A stretch of 49,522 nt of DNA, taken from Candidatus Woesebacteria bacterium (lineage in GTDB: Bacteria; Patescibacteriota; Microgenomatia; Woykebacterales; 2-01-FULL-43-14). How positions within the stretch are numbered: position 1 is the stretch's first letter; each line of letters begins with the position of its first letter. The position numbers were made by a program, and so were the translations under genes. The DNA lies in assembly GCA_020060105.1 (NCBI GenBank), contig JAGVAV010000001.1:1-49522 (forward strand). The letters are read 5' to 3'. This document shows, piece after piece, positions 8,020 to 15,527 of the stretch. The notes under the pieces are model-generated. The model saw only the letters and a program-made list of their open reading frames with translations, searched no databases and was not told the DNA's origin.

Positions 8020-9828
8020 TCATTGAGCACTCGGGGGAATTCCGAAGTAAGTGAAAAGTTCTTTGGCAATGTCAAAAAATAGCGGCGCGGCCGTCTCGGA
8101 GCCCCACTGTGAAGATTGGGGTTCATCCAGCTTCACCAGCATCACAAAACGGGGATCCTCAACCGGCCCAAAACCAATGAAAGAGGCAATCGTTTTCTTC
8201 GGATCGTAATGACCTTCCACCGGAATCTGGGCTGTCCCGGTTTTACCCGCTACTCGATAGCCCTTCGGAATCATTCGGCGAGCCTCTCCACCTTCCACCG
8301 CCGCCACCATCATTTCCGTCATCGCCGCAGCGGTTTCTGGTTTAATCACTTGACCCGTCTCTTTTGGCTTTATCTCAACTTCCCGATCCCCAGAGACTAT
8401 TTTCTTGACGATAAAAGGCTGCATCAATTTCCCCCCATTGGCAATCGCCCCCACCGCTCTCACTAATTGAATCGGCGTCACCGCCAGGCCTTGACCAAAA
8501 GAAGAAGTGGCCAGGTCTATTGGCCGCCATTCTTCATCCTCCCGTAATATCCCGCTGGTCTCTTCTTCAAGATCGACTCCAGTCGGCTTCCCAAAACCAA
8601 AATTTCGAATATAACTTAAAAACTTTTCTTTTCCAAGACTGTCCCCCACCATCACCATTCCCACATTATCGGAGTGCTGCAAGACTTCCTTCATGGTCGA
8701 GTTTGGATAGTATTTATTATTCCAAGTCGTAATCTTATAACCGCTGACTTCTCTTGGCCCAGAGCACTCGCAAACCGTTTCCGGCTTTATGACTCCCGCA
8801 TCCAAACCAGCCGCCATAACAACTGTCTTAAATGTCGACCCTGGCTCATAAGTATCAGCCGCAACCGGATTTCGATACCGATCTTTATCATATTGCGACC
8901 AATGGTTTTGATCGTATCCTGGATAAGAAGCGCTGGCTAAAATCGCTCCGGTCTTTGGCTCCATCACCAACACCGACCCCGCCTTGGCCCGATATTTTCT
9001 CATTCCTTCTTTCAAATACTTCTCAACAAGGTACTGAATGCTTCGGTCAATGGTCGTGTGCAAGCTCTGACCATCTTCCGGAGGAACCGCCTTTCGAACA
9101 CCCACTAATATCGGCCGGCCTAAGGCATCAATTTCCTGATTCAGCCTACCGGCTCTACCTTTCAAATACCCATCATAAAAACCTTCCAAACCAAAATATC
9201 CTTTGTCCAAACCCCTTGAATCCGACCCTACAAAGCCGGTTAGATGAGCCGCCATCGACGCCTCGGGGTAAAAACGATCTTGCTCAATTTCCCAACCAAC
9301 CCCTTTGATATTAAGAGCGGCTATCTTCTCGAAATATTCCTTTGGAAGTTTCTTTTTTAATAAAACCCAAACCACGCCTGGTTGATTTAATCTACCAACT
9401 ATCTCTTCTTCAATTTCCTTCTTCCGATCCTTTTCCTCCTTTTCACGATCCTCCTCTTTTTCTTCTATTGAAGCTGAAGAGGACGATTCTTCATCCTCCC
9501 CAAACTTCTCAATAACTACTTTCTGGGACTTCTCGTAATCTAAAAAAATTGGCGCAAGTTTCCCGGCAATTACTTTGGGTTCTTCTTCGATTTCCGGCAA
9601 TGCCGCGTAAATAAGATACGCCGTTTTGTTGGTCACCAAGGCTGAGCCATCACTTGCTTTGATTTCCCCTCTTTTGGCGGGAATTTCCATGGCCGAAAAA
9701 TGCTGGTTTTCGGCTAGGACGGCCAGCCGGTCATGCTCGACAATTTGCCAATAAAACAATCGGCCGATAACGGCTAAAAACAGCAGGATAAAAAGGATCA
9801 GTAGTAAGCTAATTCTTGTCCCGGACAT
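8020..9828 (-). CDS. ftsI: Peptidoglycan transpeptidase, FtsI/PBP2-like penicillin-binding protein
   Basis: PGSTFKTV (SxxK), HSDNVGM (SxN), GKTGTAQIP (KTG); N-terminal TM; follows ftsL-like and rsmH. Confidence 0.92.
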   Translation of the reverse strand: MSGTRISLLLILFILLFLAVIGRLFYWQIVEHDRLAVLAENQHFSAMEIPAKRGEIKASDGSALVTNKTAYLIYAALPEIEEEPKVIAGKLAPIFLDYEKSQKVVIEKFGEDEESSSSASIEEKEEDREKEEKDRKKEIEEEIVGRLNQPGVVWVLLKKKLPKEYFEKIAALNIKGVGWEIEQDRFYPEASMAAHLTGFVGSDSRGLDKGYFGLEGFYDGYLKGRAGRLNQEIDALGRPILVGVRKAVPPEDGQSLHTTIDRSIQYLVEKYLKEGMRKYRAKAGSVLVMEPKTGAILASASYPGYDQNHWSQYDKDRYRNPVAADTYEPGSTFKTVVMAAGLDAGVIKPETVCECSGPREVSGYKITTWNNKYYPNSTMKEVLQHSDNVGMVMVGDSLGKEKFLSYIRNFGFGKPTGVDLEEETSGILREDEEWRPIDLATSSFGQGLAVTPIQLVRAVGAIANGGKLMQPFIVKKIVSGDREVEIKPKETGQVIKPETAAAMTEMMVAAVEGGEARRMIPKGYRVAGKTGTAQIPVEGHYDPKKTIASFIGFGPVEDPRFVMLVKLDEPQSSQWGSETAAPLFFDIAKELFTYFGIPPSAQ

Positions 9829-10203
9829 TTAAAAACTGTCTTTCAAAGCGGCAATCGAAACGCTTGGATTAAAGTACTCCACCTTCTCGATCTTGACGAA
9901 CCCTTGGCTTTCCGCCAACTTCGAAATTCGAGAAAGCGACCCTAGTGTTTGGAGGTTATTTTGGAGATTAATGTTTTCTTCCGACAACTTTTTAGTCAAC
10001 AGTTCGTTTTGTTTAATTCTTTCCCCTTCGGTCGCTAATTTATTGACGATAAAAAGTTGGGCTAAGCTGAGAATGATTATGGAGATAAATAAAAACGACA
10101 GTGCCAACTTAGAGGTAAAGACAAAATGACTTACCTTAGTCTTTCTCCGATTGATAATTTCCTTAGATTTTGCGATGTTGATATCTTTAAAACGCTCTGT
10201 CAT
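9829..10203 (-). CDS. FtsL/DivIC-like cell-division protein
   Basis: Single TM plus coiled coil (RIKQNELLTKKLSEENINLQNNLQTL), located between rsmH and ftsI. Confidence 0.7.
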   Translation of the reverse strand: MTERFKDINIAKSKEIINRRKTKVSHFVFTSKLALSFLFISIIILSLAQLFIVNKLATEGERIKQNELLTKKLSEENINLQNNLQTLGSLSRISKLAESQGFVKIEKVEYFNPSVSIAALKDSF

Positions 10204-10209
10204 GACAAC

Positions 10210-11136
10210 TTACCTCAACTTTTCCGCCACCCTCATCTTGGCGCTTCTGGCTCTAGGGTTTTCCTGAATTTCTTTCTCTGAGGGCACCAAAGGTTTTTTG
10301 GTTAAGACAAACAGTTCTTCTTTTTCCTGAGCGTCCTTAAAAAACTGCTTTACCAAACGATCTTCGAGAGAATGAAAACTGATCACCACCAACCTTCCTC
10401 CCGGCTTAAGAACTTCCAGAGCTTGGGGTAAAGCCGATTTTAGATTGTTTAGTTCGTCATTAACGGCGATTCGTAGAGCCTGAAAAACTCTCGTGGCTGG
10501 GTGGATTTTTACCCCCCTGCCTTTAAAACCAACCGCTTGCTCAATAAGAGTCGCTAACTGAGCTGTCGTTTCGATCTTTTTGTTCAAGCGGCTGGTGACG
10601 ATAGCACGAGCCAAACGTCTCGATAAAGGTTCTTCACCCAGTTTAGTAAAGAGTTCATAAAGTTCTCCTTCATTTAAACCATTAATTAGATCCGCGGCAG
10701 TTACCTTTAAGCCTGGGTCCATCCGCATATCCAAAGGCTGCTCTTTTCGAAAACTAAAACCTCGGGTTGAGTAATCGAGTTGGAAACTCGAAATTCCCAG
10801 ATCAAAAAGCACTCCTGAAACTAAGGAAAAGTCATTTTTTTCCGCAATGTCTTTAAGGTTTGCAAAGTTCCCGGAGACTAACTGAAATCTCTCTGTCTTT
10901 ACCTCCTCAGAGCTCTCCTGTAAAGGTAACTTTCCGACACACTCTTCCAAGGTCTTTCGGGCGATCGTTAAAACTTCCGGGTCCGTATCCAGACCCAAGA
11001 CTATTCCTCCGTTTTGAATAATCTCACAGGAATGGCCTCCTGCTCCAACCGTCGCGTCCAGATACTTTTCGTTCGGGACAACATTTAAACCCTGAATTGA
11101 TTCTTGTAAAAGGACAGGTTGATGAATCTCATTCAT
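10210..11136 (-). CDS. rsmH: 16S rRNA (cytosine(1402)-N(4))-methyltransferase
   Basis: HQPVLLQESIQGL, DATVGAGGHS, FDLGISSFQLD, RGFSFRKEQPLDMRMD, ISFHSLEDRLVK. Confidence 0.96.
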   Translation of the reverse strand: MNEIHQPVLLQESIQGLNVVPNEKYLDATVGAGGHSCEIIQNGGIVLGLDTDPEVLTIARKTLEECVGKLPLQESSEEVKTERFQLVSGNFANLKDIAEKNDFSLVSGVLFDLGISSFQLDYSTRGFSFRKEQPLDMRMDPGLKVTAADLINGLNEGELYELFTKLGEEPLSRRLARAIVTSRLNKKIETTAQLATLIEQAVGFKGRGVKIHPATRVFQALRIAVNDELNNLKSALPQALEVLKPGGRLVVISFHSLEDRLVKQFFKDAQEKEELFVLTKKPLVPSEKEIQENPRARSAKMRVAEKLR

Positions 11137-11564
11137 ATTCCTAAGCCGGTCAGCTTCTCGGCAATTTCTTCGCTAGTACTTTCTGATCTTTGGCGATATT
11201 GTTCCCAGCGCTGACTGTCCCATATTTCAATTCTCTCTCCCACCCCCACTATCGTAACCTCGTTTTTTACCGCCGCAAAGTCCCGCAGGTAGCTGGGAAT
11301 CATCGCTCGACCAAGCTGGTCAAAAGTTACTTCCATCGCTCCGGAAAGAAGGTGGCGGCTAAAAGATCGGGCATCGCTTTGAGTTAAGGGCAACTGCGCG
11401 AGCTTCCCCCAAAGTCCCTCCCAAGAAGACTTGGGATATAAAAATAAACAACCGTCTAATCCTCGAGTCACCACCGCCCCCTCTTCCAATTGCGCTCTAA
11501 ACTTTTTAGGTACTGACAATCTCCCTTTATAATCAACGCTGTGTTGGTACTCTCCAATAAACAC
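11133..11564 (-). CDS. mraZ: Transcriptional regulator MraZ
   Basis: MFIGEYQHSVDYKGRLSVPKKFRAQL, RGLDGCLFLYP; ATGA overlap with rsmH. Confidence 0.96.
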   Translation of the reverse strand: MFIGEYQHSVDYKGRLSVPKKFRAQLEEGAVVTRGLDGCLFLYPKSSWEGLWGKLAQLPLTQSDARSFSRHLLSGAMEVTFDQLGRAMIPSYLRDFAAVKNEVTIVGVGERIEIWDSQRWEQYRQRSESTSEEIAEKLTGLGI

Positions 11565-11582
11565 CCCGCGACCCTCCAGCTC

Positions 11583-11612
11583 TTATCCACTTTTTACCAC
11601 TTTTTACCACTA
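11583..11612 (-). promoter_or_regulatory. MraZ box: three direct repeats with 10-nt period
   Basis: Minus strand AGTGGTAAAA AGTGGTAAAA AGTGGATAAG just upstream of mraZ. Confidence 0.8.
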
Positions 11613-11647
11613 GATATATAATATTACCCACCTTGACTCCCTGTCAA
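11613..11647 (-). promoter_or_regulatory. Putative mraZ promoter
   Basis: Minus strand TTGACA (11647-11642) followed after about 18 nt by TATTAT, upstream of the MraZ boxes. Confidence 0.55.
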
Positions 11648-11744
11648 GGGTCTGGCATGGCGAATTTCTTTAACCATCCATTACTATAAGACAATCAGAA
11701 AACCATCTTGCCGAAAACCTATTAGCCTTATAATCTGGGAATCC

Positions 11745-11847
11745 ATTTAACGGTAATATTCTCGAATAGGCAGAAGCGCTAATTGGATCCCCGCCTCCGC
11801 GGGGATGACTCCGATCAAATCCCGACTTAATCGGGACAAGTCGGAGA
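11745..11847. repeat. Intergenic palindromic repeat cluster
   Basis: TCCATTTAACGGTAAT..CTAATTGGATCCCCGCCTCCGCGGGGATGAC then ATCCCGACTTAATCGGGA; resembles 30867-30943. Confidence 0.65.
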
Positions 11848-11950
11848 GGATAAAGGAAAATTTTCAGCCAGCTTCAGAAAACCCTTGCTTGACTTTTTGA
11901 GTTGTTACATATAAACTATGGAAAATCAAATCCTAAACGGAGGAAGAAGA

Positions 11951-12244
11951 GTGACAACCGATGTAAAAATGACAAAAGAAGAGGTGTGGGATAAGATCGT
12001 CGAACTTGTGGCCGAGAGGGGTTGCATCGAAGACCTGAGCCGGATCACTCAAGAAGCTAGCCTTTCGGGCAAGGACGATCGGGAAAATCTCGAATTCGAT
12101 TCTCTCGGCCTCGCTGAGCTCACAATGGCAATCGAAGATTGTTTTAACATTTCCCTCAACGACGAGGAACGCCTCGGCAATTTGTCCTCTCTTGGAGAGT
12201 ACTACAAGTACATCCTTGAACTGCTCGGCGACAGAGTCGCATAA
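11951..12244 (+). CDS. Acyl carrier protein-like (phosphopantetheine-binding) protein
   Basis: LEFDSLGLAELTMAIEDCFNISLNDEE with DSL phosphopantetheine motif; GGAGG SD before a GTG at 11951 is more plausible than the upstream ATG at 11918, which lies next to the -10 element. Confidence 0.8.
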   Translation: MTTDVKMTKEEVWDKIVELVAERGCIEDLSRITQEASLSGKDDRENLEFDSLGLAELTMAIEDCFNISLNDEERLGNLSSLGEYYKYILELLGDRVA

Positions 12245-12257
12245 AACATTCACCATC

Positions 12258-12296
12258 AAGCCGGTTAATCTTCCTTGGTTAACCGGCTTTTTCTTT
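12258..12296 (+). terminator. Rho-independent terminator for the ACP-like gene
   Basis: AAGCCGGTTAA (12258-12268)/TTAACCGGCTT with T-run. Confidence 0.85.
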
Positions 12297-12416
12297 ACTC
12301 ACCCAAAAAGGAGAAGATCAGTCATGAGTCTAACCTTTAAAGAGATTAGAGGAGTCCTTGCCCGAATTTGGGGGCTTTAGGCTGAGGTGTCCTACCTAGT
12401 AAAACTCCGAGGTGTG

Positions 12417-13838
12417 CTAGCAAATCTTGGTCATCAAGTAGTTATCCAATTCTTCGATCTTAATTCGATCTTGAGTCATCTGATCCCGATCCCGCAAGGT
12501 TACGGCATTATCTTTCAGAGTTTCAAAGTCGACAGTCAAACAATAAGGCGTCCCAATCTCATCCTGACGCCGATAGCGACGGCCGATTGAGGCCACTTCA
12601 TCGTAAGCGACAAACCAAATTGATTGATAACGCTGATAAAGGTCTTTGGCAACTTTTATCAACTCTTCGTCTTTCACTAACGGTAAGATAGCTAGTTTCA
12701 CCGGCGCGATTTTTGGGTCCAAGGCCAAAAACACCCGAGTCTCGCCTTCTTCTTTGTTGGCCGCCGGGGCCTTCTCCTCTCGATAAGCGTCAACGAAGAA
12801 GGCCAAGAAAGCCCGATCTACCCCTACCGAAGGTTCAATCACGTAAGGAACAAATTTTTCTTTCGTTTGTTCGTCAAAGTAACTTAAATCTCTTCCCGAG
12901 AATTGGCCGTGTTGGCCAAGGTCAAAATCTCCCCGATTGGCGATTCCTTCCAACTCTTTGAACCCGCCGAAAGGAAAATTATATTCCACATCGGTGGCCG
13001 CCTTGGCGTAATGGGAAAGCTCATCCTTCTCATGGTCTCTCAAGCGCAGATTCTCTTGTCTTATTCCGTGGCGGGCAAACCAGTCAAATCTGACCTTTCG
13101 CCAATAATTAAACCACTCCTTATCGCTGCCAGGCTTAACGAAAAACTCCAACTCCATCTGCTCAAACTCTCGGGAACGAAAAAGGAAATTGCCGGGGGTG
13201 ACTTCGTTGCGGAAGGCCTTGCCGATTTGGGCAATCCCAAAGGGGATCTTTTGCCGGGAAGAAGCTAAAACATTGCTAAAATTGATAAAAATTCCTTGGG
13301 CGGTTTCCGGCCGAAGATAAGCCAAAGAGGAGGCGTCTTCAACCGGCCCGACATAAGTCTTAAACATCAGGTTGAACTGACGCACTGAGGTTAGATCACC
13401 GCCACAATTAGGGCACTTTACCCCTCTTAATTTCTCATTCAAGTCTTTCACCACCTCCGGGTGAGCCGCTAAAGCGTGTTCCTCAACTACTTCTTCATCT
13501 CTCGAAGGAAGTTTTTTCTTTTCGATTTCTTCAATCAAATGATCGGCTCGGTAGCGTTTCTTACACTTCTTACAATCAACCATCGGATCAGTAAATTGGC
13601 TCACGTGCCCCGAAGCTTCCCAAACTTTTGGGGACAAAATTATCGCGCTGTCTAACCCAGCCACCTCGCTTCTTTCCTGAACGGTCGCTTTCCACCAAGC
13701 TTTCTTGATATTGTTTTTCATTTCCACGCCCAACGGACCGTAATCCCAAGTTCCCCCCAAGCCACTGTAAAGCTCGGAACCGGGGTAGACAAAACCGCGG
13801 CGTTTAGCCAGAGAAGTAATTTTTTCCATTAAATCCAT
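12417..13838 (-). CDS. glyS: Glycyl-tRNA synthetase (dimeric class II type)
   Basis: KRRGFVYPGSELYSGLGGTWDYGPLG, RPETAQGIFINF, FRNEVTPGNFLFRSREFEQMELEFF, EPSVGVDRAFLAF; start set at the MDLMEKI methionine (the ORF track extends to 13889). Confidence 0.95.
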   Translation of the reverse strand: MDLMEKITSLAKRRGFVYPGSELYSGLGGTWDYGPLGVEMKNNIKKAWWKATVQERSEVAGLDSAIILSPKVWEASGHVSQFTDPMVDCKKCKKRYRADHLIEEIEKKKLPSRDEEVVEEHALAAHPEVVKDLNEKLRGVKCPNCGGDLTSVRQFNLMFKTYVGPVEDASSLAYLRPETAQGIFINFSNVLASSRQKIPFGIAQIGKAFRNEVTPGNFLFRSREFEQMELEFFVKPGSDKEWFNYWRKVRFDWFARHGIRQENLRLRDHEKDELSHYAKAATDVEYNFPFGGFKELEGIANRGDFDLGQHGQFSGRDLSYFDEQTKEKFVPYVIEPSVGVDRAFLAFFVDAYREEKAPAANKEEGETRVFLALDPKIAPVKLAILPLVKDEELIKVAKDLYQRYQSIWFVAYDEVASIGRRYRRQDEIGTPYCLTVDFETLKDNAVTLRDRDQMTQDRIKIEELDNYLMTKIC

Positions 13839-13844
13839 GACGTT

Positions 13845-14005
13845 AAGCCCCAAATTACAAAAACAATTAACAAGTAATATTAGATTCAAAAACGCATTGA
13901 TTAAAGATTAATGATTTATGACTAAGGAATGTTTCTTCCCTCTTTAATCATTAATCGTTATTCATTAATCAAATTTCGGTTATTTGGATTTTGAATTTGG
14001 TGCTT
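13845..14005. repeat. Nested AT-rich imperfect inverted repeat
   Basis: Inner arms 13897-13928 and 13941-13972 match 26/32 as reverse complements (TTGATTAAAGATTAATGATT... / ...CATTAATCAA); outer arms AAGCCCCAAATTACAAAAAC / GGATTTTGAATTTGGTGCTT. Confidence 0.8.
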
Positions 14006-14763
14006 TATCGGCCATCAACTCTTTCCACAAATTTCGCCGATTTCAGTTCTCTCTCCAACAAAAACTCCAGATAATCTCTTAGCTGCTGTTCGAGTTCCAT
14101 TCCCAAAGCTGACGGAATCCGAAGTTTTTCAACCTGATTCCAAGGCTCACCCTGAAGAAAACGAAGGACCTTGATTGCTTCGGCAGAAACCGGGCGAGAG
14201 TCTGGATCTATATTAACACATCCGGAGCAAACAATTCCACCTAGAGATTGACTGAATCGGTTGTTGTCGGGAAACAAAATCCGGAAGCATTTAACGCAAT
14301 TGGTTAGTTGGGGTCGAAAACCAAAGTAATTTAAAAGCTTAATTTCAAAAGCCCTTAAACTGGTTTTGACTTGAGAAAAGTCCTTTTCTTCGTTCACACT
14401 CCCTAACACAGTCAAAAGCAGCTTAAAAACCTGATTGTTTTCCTGATTTTCCTGGGCAAATTGATCAACCAACTCAACAACATGATAAGTGTAACTAACC
14501 AGCTTCAAATTTTCGCGAATCCGCCGAAAAGGGTTGATTACTTGAACCTCGGTCAAAACATCCATGTTTCGGCCCTCAGCCAGTAAAAAAGCCCCGTGAT
14601 TGAAAAGCTCAACATTTCCGCCTTTGCGGCTTTCCATTTTCCTCACACCTTTAGCAATCGCCGTAATTTTGCCTTTGTTTTTGGAAAAAATCGTGAGGAT
14701 TCGATCCGCTTCACCAAAGTCTTTTCTTTTCAAAACCACACCCTCTGTTTTGTAGGTTGCCAT
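14005..14763 (-). CDS. recO: DNA repair protein RecO
   Basis: TEGVVLKRKDFGEADRILTIFSKNKGKI, Cys pairs CVKC..CSGC. Confidence 0.93.
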   Translation of the reverse strand: MATYKTEGVVLKRKDFGEADRILTIFSKNKGKITAIAKGVRKMESRKGGNVELFNHGAFLLAEGRNMDVLTEVQVINPFRRIRENLKLVSYTYHVVELVDQFAQENQENNQVFKLLLTVLGSVNEEKDFSQVKTSLRAFEIKLLNYFGFRPQLTNCVKCFRILFPDNNRFSQSLGGIVCSGCVNIDPDSRPVSAEAIKVLRFLQGEPWNQVEKLRIPSALGMELEQQLRDYLEFLLERELKSAKFVERVDGR

Positions 14764-14816
14764 ACGCTCATTTTCCCATAGCCTTAAGTGGAATTCAAGC
14801 GAACAAGATCAAGACT

Positions 14817-14907
14817 TTTTGATTAACGATTATTGAGTTCTTTGATTAATGATTACTTATTCCTCCCCATGATTCTTTAATCACTAATCCTTATTCATTA
14901 GTCATGG
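14817..14907. repeat. AT-rich imperfect inverted repeat, GATTAATGA word type
   Basis: GATTAACGATTATTGA..TTTGATTAATGATTA / TTTAATCACTAATCCTTATTCATTAGTCATG. Confidence 0.65.
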
Positions 14908-14921
14908 TTTAATCCAGCCAG

Positions 14922-15374
14922 TCATGGCCCAAACACAAAAAGTTTATATCCCACAAAATTCACGACCATGGAAACACCGGTGGCCGTAACTTTGCCAAAA
15001 TTCGCCCAAAGCTTTGGCGCCATCTTTTCTTTACCGGGAAAAGCCTTTTTAAATATCTTTCTGGGACGAGGAACGTAGGTGCTGATAAAATAAAATATGG
15101 CGGTATTAATTAAGGCCCCGGTAATGGTTACCAAATAAAAAGGGGCCGCTTCTGAAATGTATTTTTGAGAGGACTGGAAAGTCCAAAGATGATTTAATAA
15201 AAAACTGCTGGTGGCAACGATACTGAAAGAGGCCAAATTAAAAAATATCAGCGGCTTGCCTTTGTATATTTTCGTCGTCCACATCGCCACGTTGACCAAA
15301 AAGAGGTCTAGCCCAGCGTTAAATCCGCCTACCAAAATAAAGCGGATAACTTGCGTAACTAACACATCATCCAC
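14922..15374 (-). CDS. GtrA-family membrane protein
   Basis: VIRFILVGGFNAGLDLFLVN, SFLLNHLWTFQSS, four TM segments; GTG start with AGGAGG SD. Confidence 0.85.
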   Translation of the reverse strand: MDDVLVTQVIRFILVGGFNAGLDLFLVNVAMWTTKIYKGKPLIFFNLASFSIVATSSFLLNHLWTFQSSQKYISEAAPFYLVTITGALINTAIFYFISTYVPRPRKIFKKAFPGKEKMAPKLWANFGKVTATGVSMVVNFVGYKLFVFGP

Positions 15375-15527
15375 GGACCCTCCTTCTAAAATTTCCTAAA
15401 CTAGTCAAACACTTTCTATTAACTACAGCTATTAAATGGTGTGTTGTGACGAACATCATTAAGTACGCTAACGGCAAGGCGGGGAGAAAAAGCCTTGAGA
15501 AATCAACATTAGCCCCTAGTCCTGCCA

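Noticed and set aside
8116-8732. Plus-strand ORFs of 116 and 70 aa
   Set aside because: Antisense to ftsI, with no recognisable domain.
8832-9308. 158-aa plus-strand ORF antisense to ftsI
   Set aside because: Lies entirely opposite a confident PBP gene; Pro/Ser/Leu-rich translation typical of antisense frames.
11933-12259. 108-aa minus ORF opposite the ACP-like gene
   Set aside because: Mirror frame of the ACP coding sequence; the plus strand has promoter, SD, DSL motif and terminator.
12713-13268. Plus-strand ORFs of 82 and 121 aa
   Set aside because: Antisense to glyS.
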